Below are positions 43,149 to 50,866 of a stretch of 64,000 nucleotides of DNA, piece by piece. The position numbers and the translations under genes were made by a program. Source of the stretch: Claveliimonas acetigenes (lineage in GTDB: Bacteria > Bacillota > Clostridia > Lachnospirales > Lachnospiraceae); the NCBI RefSeq assembly GCF_025567385.1, contig NZ_JAOQJU010000009.1, positions 1 through 64,000 on the forward strand. The letters are read 5' to 3'. The stretch's first letter is position 1. Each line of letters starts with the position of its first letter. The notes under the pieces are model-generated. The model did not search any database. It was given only the letters and a program-made list of their open reading frames with translations, and was not told the DNA's origin.

Positions 43149-44312
43149 ATGTATAAATATCATTGTTTAAATCCAATTTCGGAAGTAGGTTTGGAGAGAT
43201 TAACGGAAGCATATGTTCCTGTAAGCGATGCAAAGACGGCGGATGCAATTCTGGTAAGAAGTGCGGGAATGCATGACATGGAATTTGGGGAGAACCTGAA
43301 AGCCATCGCAAGAGCCGGGGCCGGCGTCAATAATATTCCTCTTGAGAAATGTGCAGAAGAGGGAATTGTGGTCTTCAATACCCCGGGAGCAAATGCGAAT
43401 GGCGTAAAGGAACTGGTAATCGCAGGAATGCTGCTGGCATCCCGGGATATTCTCGGCGGTATTAACTGGGTTCAGGAGAACGAAGAGGATGGCAATATTG
43501 CCAAAGACGCAGAGAAAGCAAAGAAAGCATTTGCAGGATGTGAGTTGGAAGGCAAGAAGCTGGGAGTAATCGGTCTTGGAGCAATCGGCGTGCTGGTTGC
43601 CAATGCAGCTATGCATCTCGGAATGGATGTATATGGTTACGATCCGTATGTATCTGTTGAATCTGCCTGGAAGCTGTCCAGGAATATCCATCATGCAAAA
43701 TCCGTGGATGAACTTTACAAAGAGTGTGATTACATTACGATACATGTTCCGGCAATGGAAAGTACAAAAGGAATGATAGATTCCAATGCAATCAGCCTTA
43801 TGAAAAAAGATGTTGTGGTACTGAATTTTGCAAGAAATGTGTTAGTGGATGAAGAAGCAATGGTTGACGCCCTTATTTCCGGAAAAGTAAAGCATTACGT
43901 GACGGATTTCCCGACACCGATCGTGGCAGGGGTGAAAGGCGCAATCGTAATTCCACATCTGGGCGCTTCCACAGAAGAATCAGAAGATAACTGTGCAAAG
44001 ATGGCGGTAAAAGAGATGGTCGATTATTTGGAGAACGGCAATATTACAAATTCCGTGAATTATCCGAATTGTAATATGGGTAAGGTAGGAGATAACAAGA
44101 GAATCGTATTGCTTCATCACAACGTCCCTAATATGATTGGCCAGTTTACAAAAGTTTTGGCTAGAGATAATATGAATATTGCAGATTTAGTAAATAAAAG
44201 TAAGGGCGGATATGCTTACACAATGATAGATATTGATTCTGATGTTCCGGAGACTGTGGCTGAGGATTTGCGGGCAATTAAGGATGTATTGCGTGTGCGC
44301 GTGCTTAATTAG
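43149..44312 (+). CDS. serA: D-3-phosphoglycerate dehydrogenase
   Basis: A 387-residue enzyme for the first step of serine synthesis. It has the NAD-binding GVIGLGAIGVLVANAAMHLGMDVYGYDP, the catalytic Arg/His region (ARAGAGVNNIPLEKC; VIPHLGASTEESEDN) and a C-terminal ACT domain (IVLLHHNVPNMIGQFTKVLARDNMNIADL) that could sense serine. This is the short form with one ACT domain. It overlaps none but follows serC by two bases. Confidence 0.95.
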   Translation: MYKYHCLNPISEVGLERLTEAYVPVSDAKTADAILVRSAGMHDMEFGENLKAIARAGAGVNNIPLEKCAEEGIVVFNTPGANANGVKELVIAGMLLASRDILGGINWVQENEEDGNIAKDAEKAKKAFAGCELEGKKLGVIGLGAIGVLVANAAMHLGMDVYGYDPYVSVESAWKLSRNIHHAKSVDELYKECDYITIHVPAMESTKGMIDSNAISLMKKDVVVLNFARNVLVDEEAMVDALISGKVKHYVTDFPTPIVAGVKGAIVIPHLGASTEESEDNCAKMAVKEMVDYLENGNITNSVNYPNCNMGKVGDNKRIVLLHHNVPNMIGQFTKVLARDNMNIADLVNKSKGGYAYTMIDIDSDVPETVAEDLRAIKDVLRVRVLN

Positions 44313-44683
44313 GAAAAGATTAATATTTGCCTCAATGTCGCGGTACCTAGATACCTTATTGGTGATGGAGCAGAGAATCCGTTTGATATTCTTTCAACAG
44401 AGGAACTTAATTTTATTATTGAATATGTAAAAGCTCAAAAATAATGCCATTCACTTGCGATAACAAATCAAAGAGTGAATGGTATTTTTATGCCCATTTT
44501 TAAGGAGGTGAGGGAAATCTTGAAACTTTTTGAGTGTGATGTAGGAAAGGAACGGTGATTCGATAGGTAGCATGAAAACACTTTGTAGAGAACTTGAAAT
44601 GTTGCTATAAACAATAAGAGATTATTGTTAAAAGCTATAACCATCTAAAGGAAAAAAGAATTATGCAAAAGTTGTCTTTGATG
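44313..44683 (+). other. Degenerate region with gene remnants
   Basis: This stretch has no intact gene. At about 44335-44443 one frame reads VAVPRYLIGDGAENPFDIL and STEELNFIIEYVKAQK then stop, without a start, which looks like the C-terminal end of a lost gene (family not recognised). At 44520 a TTG after AAGGAGGTGAGG opens only a 12-codon frame, another truncated start. Both are consistent with deletion-type decay seen elsewhere in this island. Confidence 0.45.
44444..44490 (+). terminator. Terminator downstream of serC-serA
   Basis: ATGCCATTCACT pairs with AGTGAATGGTAT (one G-U pair), followed by TTTTTA. Stem of 12 bp with an 18-base loop. Confidence 0.75.
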
Positions 44684-44716
44684 GTATAGTATATAAAGCA
44701 TATTAACATACTATAC
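44684..44716. promoter_or_regulatory. Palindromic operator upstream of the sulfur-island LysR gene
   Basis: GTATAGTAT (44684-44692) and ATACTATAC (44708-44716) are perfect inverted repeats 15 bases apart, ending 25 bases before the LysR start. LysR proteins commonly bind such sites at their own promoter. The right half (ACATACTATA) recurs at about 47656, ahead of nifB. Confidence 0.55.
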
Positions 44717-44741
44717 TGATAGGAATAATGGGAGAACAAAG

Positions 44742-45653
44742 ATGACATTAGTTCAGTTAAAATATGTGATTGCAGTAGCAGGGCAGAATTCATTGAATGA
44801 TGCAGCAAAGGTACTTTTTATATCCCAACCAAGCCTTTCTTCGGCAATTCACTCATTGGAGAACGAGATAGGGTTCGATATATTTATACGGTCTAAAAAT
44901 GGGATTACTCTGACAACTAAAGGGGCAGAATTTATCGGATATGCAAAATCTGTAATGGAACAGTATGAGCTGTTGGACGCAAAATATATTTCACAGACAG
45001 AGGTAAAAAAGACATTCAGCGTATCCATGCAGCACTACACATTTGCAGTAAATGCATTTGTGGAACTTGTGAAGCAGTATGGAATGGATGAGTATGAATT
45101 TGAGGTACATGAGACAAAAACCCATGAAGTCATTGATAATGTCAAAAACCGCAAAAGCGAGATTGGCATCTTATATCTGAATGATTTTAATAGGAACGTA
45201 TTAAATAAGTTGTTTGCGGAGTATGAACTGCAGTTTCAGCCATTGCTGGAATGTGGTGTATATGTATATATGTGGAAAGGACATCCACTGGCCGAAAGGA
45301 AAGAAATAGCATTAGAGGAACTGGATGAGTACCCATGTCTTGGATTTGCACAAGGGGAACACAATTCTTTCTACTTTGCAGAAGAGGTTTTAAGTACCTA
45401 TCAGTACAAAAGATTTATCCGTGCCAATGACAGGGCTACTTTGTTAAATCTTATGGTTGGGTTGAACGGATATACTTTATGTTCCGGTATTTTATGTGAA
45501 GATCTTAATGGAAAGGATTATTGTGCCGTAAAACTGAAATCAGATGAACGGATGACGATTGGATATATTTCAAGGAAAGATGCGCCGTTAAGTGCGATCG
45601 GACAGAAATATCTGGAGGAAATAGCAAAATACAAGGATAAATCTTTAGGTTAA
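44742..45653 (+). CDS. LysR-family regulator (CysB/CmbR-like group)
   Basis: A 303-residue regulator. N-terminal HTH: MTLVQLKYVIAVAGQNSLNDAAKVLFISQPSLSSAIHSLENEIGF. The C-terminal effector domain (about 90-295) contains HPLAERKEIALEELDEYPCLGFAQGEHNSFYFAEE. LysR regulators of this shape in Firmicutes control sulfur amino acid genes with O-acetylserine as co-inducer; that function here is inferred from place and family, not proven. ATG 44742 follows GGGAGAAC. Immediately downstream are a ruined Cys/Met PLP-enzyme gene and the cysK unit. Confidence 0.82.
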   Translation: MTLVQLKYVIAVAGQNSLNDAAKVLFISQPSLSSAIHSLENEIGFDIFIRSKNGITLTTKGAEFIGYAKSVMEQYELLDAKYISQTEVKKTFSVSMQHYTFAVNAFVELVKQYGMDEYEFEVHETKTHEVIDNVKNRKSEIGILYLNDFNRNVLNKLFAEYELQFQPLLECGVYVYMWKGHPLAERKEIALEELDEYPCLGFAQGEHNSFYFAEEVLSTYQYKRFIRANDRATLLNLMVGLNGYTLCSGILCEDLNGKDYCAVKLKSDERMTIGYISRKDAPLSAIGQKYLEEIAKYKDKSLG

Positions 45654-45668
45654 TCAGGAGGAAAAACT

Positions 45669-45978
45669 ATGGCAAGAGGAATTGAAACAAAATGCCTGCA
45701 TTTGGAAGAAGAAGAGGGATGCAGCAGCAATTACGGTGATGATGGAGCTGTTTCATCCGGGGGATCATTTGATTGTGGATGCAGACCTTTATGGGGGAAG
45801 CATAAGACTTTTTCATAATGTATCAGAAAAAAACGGGATTACAGATAGTACACTCAGGCTTTCGGTCGGCATTGAGGATGTAAAAGACCTGTTGGATGAG
45901 TTAGATAAAGTTTTTCGGGAAATAGAAGGTGAATTACATACGGAAAGATTTAATATAGGTAATTCCTATCATATGTGA
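45669..45978 (+). pseudogene. Deletion-ruined Cys/Met-metabolism PLP enzyme gene
   Basis: It starts with ATG 45669 and ARGIETKCLHLEEEE, the N-terminus of cystathionine gamma-synthase/lyase or O-acetylhomoserine sulfhydrylase relatives. It then jumps in the +1 frame to AAITVMMELFHPGDHLIVDADLYGGSIRLFHNVSEKNG (normally about residues 85-125). It jumps again to TDSTLRLSVGIEDVKDLLDELDKVF, the C-terminus. About 270 of the usual 380 residues, including the PLP-binding Lys region, are gone. Two internal deletions and one frameshift make it non-functional. An AGGAGG site is still present. It follows the LysR gene by 15 bases and was probably its target. Confidence 0.85.
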
Positions 45979-46013
45979 AAGGAATAATCTATTGCTTTCA
46001 GCAGAAAAATCTG

Positions 46014-46090
46014 TTGACAAGAGAGAACTGTAAAAGTATAATGTGAAACATAGAACAAAACCTACAAAACCTATTAGAAAAATAGGAATT
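46014..46090 (+). promoter_or_regulatory. Promoter and AATTCCTAT/ATAGGAATT dyad of the cysK unit
   Basis: TTGACA (46014-46019), 17-base spacer, TATAAT (46037-46042): a near-consensus sigma-A promoter. Downstream CCTATT (46070-46075) and AATAGG (46081-46086) form a small dyad that continues as ATAGGAATT (46082-46090). The same nine bases, in complement, occur at 45961-45969 on the other side of the promoter and at 57375. GGAATT-core sites resemble those of Rrf2/CymR cysteine regulators. Confidence 0.7.
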
Positions 46091-46107
46091 AGAAAGGAGC
46101 AGATCAT

Positions 46108-46203
46108 ATGAAAGCAAGAGATATAGTGATGAATAAAGTTAGAAAAGATATGTGTTGCTGTCAAACTGTATATATGAATATGGTTTGCTTTTCATATGCA
46201 TGA
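46108..46203 (+). CDS. Leader peptide with three consecutive Cys codons
   Basis: A 31-codon reading frame with an AAAGGAG ribosome site, MKARDIVMNKVRKDMCCCQ at the start and one more Cys later (VCFSYA, stop 46203). Codons 16-18 (46153-46161) are TGT TGC TGT. It lies in the leader of the cysK mRNA, 28 bases before an intrinsic terminator. This is the classic arrangement of amino-acid attenuation: stalling at Cys codons when charged tRNA-Cys is low changes RNA folding. The Cys-codon segment GCTGTC (46157-46162) can pair with GACAGC (46251-46256) in the terminator stem, and AACTGT just after the codons with ACAGTT (46232-46237). The regulatory role is inferred; the pattern is seen directly. Confidence 0.75.
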   Translation: MKARDIVMNKVRKDMCCCQTVYMNMVCFSYA

Positions 46204-46231
46204 TTTATTTGGCTTACTAAATGCAAAGCCG

Positions 46232-46265
46232 ACAGTTGTCATAAGCATATGACAGCTGTTTTTTT
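46232..46265 (+). terminator. Attenuator terminator in the cysK leader
   Basis: ACAGTTGTCAT (46232-46242) pairs with ATGACAGCTGT (46249-46259), an 11-bp stem with one G-U pair, followed by seven T. A second small hairpin (GGCTT/AAGCC, 46211-46230) precedes it. It stands between the Cys-codon leader peptide and cysK, inside the transcription unit. Confidence 0.8.
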
Positions 46266-46337
46266 ATGAAATTGATTAAAAAAGATGACAGCAGAGCTGC
46301 CAAACAAAAAATATTAAACTATATGGAGGTTATCATT

Positions 46338-47276
46338 ATGAGTCAAATCAAAGAAAGTGCACTGGAGTTAATCGGAGGAACCCCGATTCTGAAACTGAAT
46401 AGGTATGCAAAGAAAGCGGGCATAACAGATTCCACCATTCTTGCAAAACTGGAGTATCTTAATCTGGCAGGTTCAGTAAAAGACCGTATTGCATTAGCAA
46501 TGATTGAGGATGCGGAAAAGAAAGGTCTGTTGAAAGAAGGAGCAACTATTATTGAACCTACCAGCGGAAATACCGGAATCGGTCTTGCTGCTGTCGCAGC
46601 GGCAAAGGGATACCGGGCAATCCTTACCCTGCCGGATACCATGAGCGTTGAGAGGAGAAATCTTTTAAAGGCATACGGCGCAGAGCTAGTGCTCACAGAA
46701 GGAGCCAAGGGAATGAAGGGGGCTATTGCAAAAGCAGAAGATCTTTCTAAAGAAATTGATGGAGCAGTCATTTTAGGACAGTTTGTGAATCCGGCGAACC
46801 CTGCAGTGCATAAGGCTACAACAGGACCGGAGATTTGGGAACAGACAGAGGGAAAGGTTGACATTTTTGTTGCTGGTGTAGGAACAGGCGGAACCATCAC
46901 GGGTGTTGGAGAATATTTAAAAGAAAAGAATCCGGATGTAAAAATCGTAGCAGTTGAGCCGGCGGGAAGCCCTGTTTTGTCAAAGGGAACTCCGGGGGCG
47001 CATAAGATTCAGGGAATTGGTGCAGGGTTTGTCCCGGAAGTTCTTAATACGGAAATATATGACGAAATTATTGCGATTGAGAATGAGGATGCATTTGCAG
47101 AAGGAAAGGCATTTGCAGTAAGTGAAGGAATCCTTGTGGGAATATCTTCCGGTGCTGCGCTTAAGGCAGCAGCGATTCTTGCGAACAGACCGGAAAATAA
47201 AGGAAAGACGATTGTAGCATTACTTCCTGACTCTGGCGACAGATATTTGTCTACTCCATTGTTCAATAATAATTAA
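46338..47276 (+). CDS. cysK: Cysteine synthase (O-acetylserine sulfhydrylase)
   Basis: A 312-residue PLP enzyme forming cysteine from O-acetylserine and sulfide. The PLP Lys is in NLAGSVKDRIALAM (about residue 44). It has TSGNTGIGLAAVAAAKGYR, the phosphate cradle GVGTGGTITGVGEYL, and a C-terminal LLPDSGDRYLSTPLF. ATG 46338 was chosen over in-frame starts upstream because ATGGAGG precedes it; the upstream region is the terminator. Its expression is likely set by the Cys-codon leader. A YezD-like gene follows 36 bases later. Confidence 0.95.
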   Translation: MSQIKESALELIGGTPILKLNRYAKKAGITDSTILAKLEYLNLAGSVKDRIALAMIEDAEKKGLLKEGATIIEPTSGNTGIGLAAVAAAKGYRAILTLPDTMSVERRNLLKAYGAELVLTEGAKGMKGAIAKAEDLSKEIDGAVILGQFVNPANPAVHKATTGPEIWEQTEGKVDIFVAGVGTGGTITGVGEYLKEKNPDVKIVAVEPAGSPVLSKGTPGAHKIQGIGAGFVPEVLNTEIYDEIIAIENEDAFAEGKAFAVSEGILVGISSGAALKAAAILANRPENKGKTIVALLPDSGDRYLSTPLFNNN

Positions 47277-47312
47277 ACAGACAGATTTTGTCCGGAGTGG
47301 AGGCGGATGTGA

Positions 47313-47471
47313 ATGAAAGAAACAGAAAGTAAGCAGGTTTTGGATAGTTCGCATTTAGGTACTCTTGAAGAACTGTTAAGTGATATGAAATATGGAAGTA
47401 TCACACTTGTTATTCAGGATGGTAAAATTGTCCAAATAGATAAGACTGAAAAATACAGAATAAAAAACTGA
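47313..47471 (+). CDS. YezD-family (DUF2292) small protein
   Basis: A 52-residue protein: LGTLEELLSDMKYGSITLVIQDGKIVQIDKTEKYR matches the DUF2292/YezD family, whose Bacillus member belongs to the CymR (cysteine) regulon and sits with sulfur assimilation genes. A role in sulfur or sulfonate metabolism is assumed but the biochemical action is unknown. GTGGAGGCGG precedes the ATG. It follows cysK and ends at a strong terminator, so it is part of the same unit. Too short for many gene callers. Confidence 0.8.
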   Translation: MKETESKQVLDSSHLGTLEELLSDMKYGSITLVIQDGKIVQIDKTEKYRIKN

Positions 47472-47476
47472 CTGGA

Positions 47477-47525
47477 AAACCAGAGGTTTTGTTAAAAAAG
47501 ATTAACAGACCTCTGGTTTTTTCTT
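47477..47525 (+). terminator. Terminator of the cysK-yezD unit
   Basis: AAACCAGAGGT (47477-47487) pairs with ACCTCTGGTTT (from 47509), followed by T-rich sequence. A strong Rho-independent terminator. Confidence 0.88.
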
Positions 47526-47528
47526 TAT

Positions 47529-47697
47529 GAATCGTTATAGTTCCCAAATCAGGATGCTGTAGCCGTTGGAATGGCATAGGTTTGCAAAACTGAAGTTGGC
47601 GGTTCGAATCCGCCCAGTGTCATTCAGTAACGATTCGGATTCAGAGTAAACCATGACATACTATATTTTGCATAATATTTTCTGTTCTGAATCGTTA
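47529..47697 (+). repeat. Three GAATCGTTA repeats, two direct and one inverted, around the tRNA-Cys-like sequence
   Basis: GAATCGTTA at 47529-47537, its complement TAACGATTC at 47628-47636, and GAATCGTTA again at 47689-47697. The inverted middle copy can pair with the first (enclosing the tRNA-like sequence) or with the third (next to the nifB ribosome site), but not both. This gives two exclusive RNA folds upstream of nifB. It is seen directly; the switching role is inferred. Confidence 0.65.
47553..47622 (+). tRNA. tRNA-Cys(GCA)-like sequence, non-canonical
   Basis: A cloverleaf can be drawn: acceptor GATGCTG/CAGTGTC (two G-U pairs), TA, D stem GCC/GGC, anticodon loop TTGCAAA with anticodon GCA (Cys), T arm GGCGG-TTCGAAT-CCGCC (perfect). 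The anticodon stem TAGGT/ACTGA has one A-G mismatch and one G-U pair. The base after the acceptor is A, whereas tRNA-Cys normally has U73, and no CCA is encoded. It could be a specialised tRNA-Cys or a tRNA-like control element of the following nifB operon. No gene overlaps it. Confidence 0.65.
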
Positions 47698-47723
47698 CAT
47701 ATTATAGTGAAAGAAGGTGTAGT

Positions 47724-48596
47724 ATGAGCAATACATATCAGGACTTACAAAACTCCCATCCGTGTTTTGGCGGTCATAAAAATAATGTGGGACGGATTCA
47801 TCTTCCGGTTAGTCCGGGATGTAACATTGCCTGTCGTTTTTGTGACAGGGTGATTAATGATGTGGAAGAACGGCCGGGAGTGACCTCAAAAGTGATAACG
47901 CCTGATGAAAGCCTGGAAGTTCTGGAAAAAGCTTTGTCCATCTGTCCGGAAATCACAGTTGCTGGCATTGCAGGACCGGGAGATACACTTGCTACGGATT
48001 ATGCCTTGCAGACTTTCCGAAAAGTGAAAGAAAAATTTCCGAAGCTCATCAAATGTATGAGCACAAATGGGCTGCTACTGTATGAAAAAGCGGATGAAGT
48101 GATTGATATAGGAATTGATTCCCTGACGGTTACAGTGAATGCAGTAAAACCTGAGATCCTCGAAAAGCTGAATAAATACATTATTTATCATGGTAGAAAA
48201 TATGAAGGCATAGAAGGGGCAGAAATTCTCATAGAAAATCAGCTAAAAGGTATTAAAAAAGTTGCGGCTTCCGGTATCACAATAAAGATAAATACAGTAC
48301 TTGTTCCAGAGATTAATGGTGGGCATATAGAAGAAATTGCAAAAACTGTAAAAGAGGCAGGTGCAAGCATTTATAATATCATTCCCCTGATTCCACAGTA
48401 TGAACTGGCTGATAGGAAAGCTCCTAATTGCTTACAGATTGATGAGGCAAGAACAAAAGCATCTAAGTATATAGATGTATTCAGGCATTGCCAGCACTGC
48501 AGAGCCGATGCGGTGGGTGTTCCGGGAAAATCGGAGTATGGTGATCGGATTTACCAGAGAAGATTAAATGTAAAGGAAACATTTTCGCATGGATAA
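47724..48596 (+). CDS. nifB: NifB-like radical SAM protein (core domain only)
   Basis: A 290-residue protein. NifB builds the 8Fe-9S-carbide core used by nitrogenase-type cofactors. The radical SAM cluster motif is CNIACRFC (Cys33, 37, 40). NifB-specific residues are NSHPCFGG near the N-terminus and FRHCQHCRADAVGVPG near residue 255, which bind the extra clusters; ERPGVTSKVITPDESLEVLEKAL is also typical. The C-terminal NifX-like domain of long NifB is absent, but the next gene encodes such a domain. GAAGGTG precedes the ATG, right after the repeat/tRNA-like region. First gene of the nitrogenase-like operon. Confidence 0.93.
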   Translation: MSNTYQDLQNSHPCFGGHKNNVGRIHLPVSPGCNIACRFCDRVINDVEERPGVTSKVITPDESLEVLEKALSICPEITVAGIAGPGDTLATDYALQTFRKVKEKFPKLIKCMSTNGLLLYEKADEVIDIGIDSLTVTVNAVKPEILEKLNKYIIYHGRKYEGIEGAEILIENQLKGIKKVAASGITIKINTVLVPEINGGHIEEIAKTVKEAGASIYNIIPLIPQYELADRKAPNCLQIDEARTKASKYIDVFRHCQHCRADAVGVPGKSEYGDRIYQRRLNVKETFSHG

Positions 48597-48969
48597 ATCA
48601 GTAAAGGAACAACCAAAGGCGGAGGTATACAAAGTGGCTACTGCATCCAGTGATGGAATTGTCATAAACCAGCACTTTGGCAGGGCAGATATCTTCTATA
48701 TATATGAAATAACAGAGACAGGTAAGCACAGATTACTGGAAACAAGAACCGTTACGCCGGTATGTAATGGGGGAAATCACAGTGATAAGGAGCTTCGTGA
48801 AAATATCAATAAATTTAAGGACTGCAAATATATATTGGTCAGCAGGATAGGAATGTGGGCTGCAAATGCTATGGAACAGTCAGGCATTGTACCAATGGAA
48901 TTGCCGGGTATGATTGAGGAATCTATTGGTAAGTTAATCACATATGAACAAATACAACATTTATTTTGA
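48589..48969 (+). CDS. NifX/NifB-C-terminal-like cofactor-binding protein
   Basis: A 126-residue protein of the dinitrogenase iron-molybdenum cofactor biosynthesis family. ATASSDGIVINQHFGRADIFYIYEI carries the conserved HFG, and KDCKYILVSRIGMWAANAMEQSGI is the usual middle. Such proteins carry the NifB product to its acceptor. The start overlaps the nifB stop by eight bases, so the pair behaves like a split long NifB. GTAAAGGAAAC precedes it. Confidence 0.88.
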   Translation: MDKSVKEQPKAEVYKVATASSDGIVINQHFGRADIFYIYEITETGKHRLLETRTVTPVCNGGNHSDKELRENINKFKDCKYILVSRIGMWAANAMEQSGIVPMELPGMIEESIGKLITYEQIQHLF

Positions 48970-48984
48970 AAGGAAAGAAGAACA

Positions 48985-49833
48985 ATGGCGGAATTAAGAC
49001 AAATTGCAATCTATGGGAAGGGTGGTATTGGAAAATCGACCACAACACAGAACCTGACAGCTGGTCTGGTGGAACATGGAAAAAAGGTAATGGTGGTAGG
49101 CTGTGATCCAAAGGCAGATTCTACAAGACTTCTCCTTGGCGGTCTGGCGCAGAAGACAGTTTTGGATACGATTAGGGATGAGGGCGAGGATATCGAGCTT
49201 GACAGGATTATGAGAGAGGGATATGGCGGAACAAGATGTGTGGAATCCGGCGGGCCGGAACCGGGCGTAGGCTGTGCAGGGCGAGGTATTATTACGTCCA
49301 TCAATATGCTTGAAAATTTGGGCGCTTACACGGAGGATTTGGATTATGTATTTTATGACGTGTTAGGTGATGTGGTCTGCGGAGGCTTTGCAATGCCGAT
49401 CAGAGAGGGAAAAGCAAAGGAAATCTATATTGTTGCCAGCGGTGAGATGATGGCATTGTATGCAGCCAATAATATTGCAAAGGGAATTAAGCGGTATGCA
49501 AGGACAGGAGGCGTAAGACTTGGCGGCATTATCTGCAACAGCAGGAATGTGGACAGGGAGTTGGATCTTCTGCGTGCATTTGCTAAAGAACTTGGTACAC
49601 AGCTTCTTTATTTTGTTCCCCGAGACAATATTGTACAGAGAGCAGAAATCAACAAAAAAACAGTGATTGAATATAAGCCGGATTCTAATCAGGCGCAGGA
49701 ATACCGCAATCTTGCAGGGGCGGTGATTAACAATACAAAGTTTGATATCCCCACACCGATGACACAGGAGAGGTTGGAAGAAATCCTTCTTGAGTTTGGT
49801 TTGATGGACTCAGCGGATGATTATCACATTTAA
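48985..49833 (+). CDS. nifH: NifH-like iron protein (nitrogenase reductase family)
   Basis: A 282-residue ATP-driven electron donor for the D/K-like proteins. Walker A is GKGGIGKST (residues 11-19). The [4Fe-4S] ligands are Cys97 in GVGCAGRGI and Cys132 in DVVCGGFAM, and Arg100 sits at the position ADP-ribosylated in true NifH. Numbering agrees with Azotobacter NifH without gaps to this point. CDPKADSTRLLLGG and DYVFYDVLGDVVCGG are also conserved. Only one H gene is seen in the window for two D/K pairs. AAAGGAAAG precedes the ATG. Confidence 0.93.
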   Translation: MAELRQIAIYGKGGIGKSTTTQNLTAGLVEHGKKVMVVGCDPKADSTRLLLGGLAQKTVLDTIRDEGEDIELDRIMREGYGGTRCVESGGPEPGVGCAGRGIITSINMLENLGAYTEDLDYVFYDVLGDVVCGGFAMPIREGKAKEIYIVASGEMMALYAANNIAKGIKRYARTGGVRLGGIICNSRNVDRELDLLRAFAKELGTQLLYFVPRDNIVQRAEINKKTVIEYKPDSNQAQEYRNLAGAVINNTKFDIPTPMTQERLEEILLEFGLMDSADDYHI

Positions 49834-49850
49834 GATGGAGGTCAGTAAAT

Positions 49851-50849
49851 ATGGCAAAGATTTATGAATCGATTACGGAACTTGTTGGAAGAACGCCACT
49901 TCTTGAAATCAAGAATTATGAGAAAAAGCATGGATTGCAGGCAAAGATATTGGTAAAACTGGAGTATTACAATCCAAATCAGAGTGTAAAGGACAGAATT
50001 GCCTTAGCGATGATAGAGAATGCAGAAAAGAAAGGCTTATTAAAGCCGGGGTATACGATTGTGGAAACTACGAGTGGAAATACAGGAATTGGGTTAGCGG
50101 CGATTGCAGCGACAAAAGGCTATAGGTTCCGTGTCTATATTCAGGATCAGGTCAGTCAGGAGAGGTATCAGGTTATTCATGCTTTTGGAGGGGAGACAAT
50201 CAAACTTTCCGAGGAACCGGCAATTGCCAAAGTATTGGAAGAAACAGGTGGGGATTTTGTAGCTGCAATTAAAGCCTTGCGGGAGGAAGTCCTGTCTAAG
50301 GAAAAGGATATCTTCTTTGTGGATCAGGTTTCAAATCCTGCTAATCCTGCCATTCATGAAGCAACTACAGGACCGGAAATCTGGGAAGACACGGAAGGAA
50401 AAGTGGATATTTTTGTGGCAAATGTCGGAACGGGAGGAACAGTGTCCGGTACCGGCAGGTATTTAAAGTCAAAGAATCCTGGTATACAGATCATAGCTAT
50501 TCAGCCGGGAGAAAATTCTCTGCCGAGTGAAGAAAATCCTGAACCGGAAGAAATCACAGGTGTGCATCCGTTTGAGGGGATTCCGGTGGAGAGAGTTCCG
50601 CAAACTATGGATTTACAAATCTATGATGAAAAATTTGAAGTGGAGACGATTGAAGCATACAGGGCTGCCAGAGAAGTGGCAAAAACAGATGGAATTTTGA
50701 TAGGTACATCTTCCGGAGCCGCTATTCATGCAGCGACACAGCTTGCAAAGAGACCGGAAAATGAAGGCAAAACAATTGTGGCGGTGCTGCCGGATACAGG
50801 GCTTCGCTATCTGTCCACCAATTTGTTTAATGAAGAATTTTTAGTCTAG
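49851..50849 (+). CDS. Second cysteine synthase-family enzyme
   Basis: A 332-residue PLP enzyme of the cysteine synthase/cystathionine beta-synthase family: PLP Lys in NPNQSVKDRIALAMIE, TSGNTGIGLAAIAATKGYRF, VGTGGTVSGTGRYL, LPDTGLRYLSTNLF. It resembles cysK at 46338 but has an extra acidic insert (SLPSEENPEPEEITGVHPFEGIP) and changed substrate-loop residues (QDQVSQERYQVIHAFGG), so another thiol or acceptor is possible. It lies between nifH and nifD in the same direction with 17-base gaps, a strong sign that the nitrogenase-like product (sulfide or thiol) is passed to it. Confidence 0.9.
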   Translation: MAKIYESITELVGRTPLLEIKNYEKKHGLQAKILVKLEYYNPNQSVKDRIALAMIENAEKKGLLKPGYTIVETTSGNTGIGLAAIAATKGYRFRVYIQDQVSQERYQVIHAFGGETIKLSEEPAIAKVLEETGGDFVAAIKALREEVLSKEKDIFFVDQVSNPANPAIHEATTGPEIWEDTEGKVDIFVANVGTGGTVSGTGRYLKSKNPGIQIIAIQPGENSLPSEENPEPEEITGVHPFEGIPVERVPQTMDLQIYDEKFEVETIEAYRAAREVAKTDGILIGTSSGAAIHAATQLAKRPENEGKTIVAVLPDTGLRYLSTNLFNEEFLV

Positions 50850-50866
50850 AAGAATGGAGGTAAACT

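Noticed and set aside
46014..46265. T-box riboswitch in the cysK leader
   Set aside because: No T-box sequence (UGGN'ACCGCG) or specifier-loop layout; the Cys-codon peptide with terminator explains the leader better.
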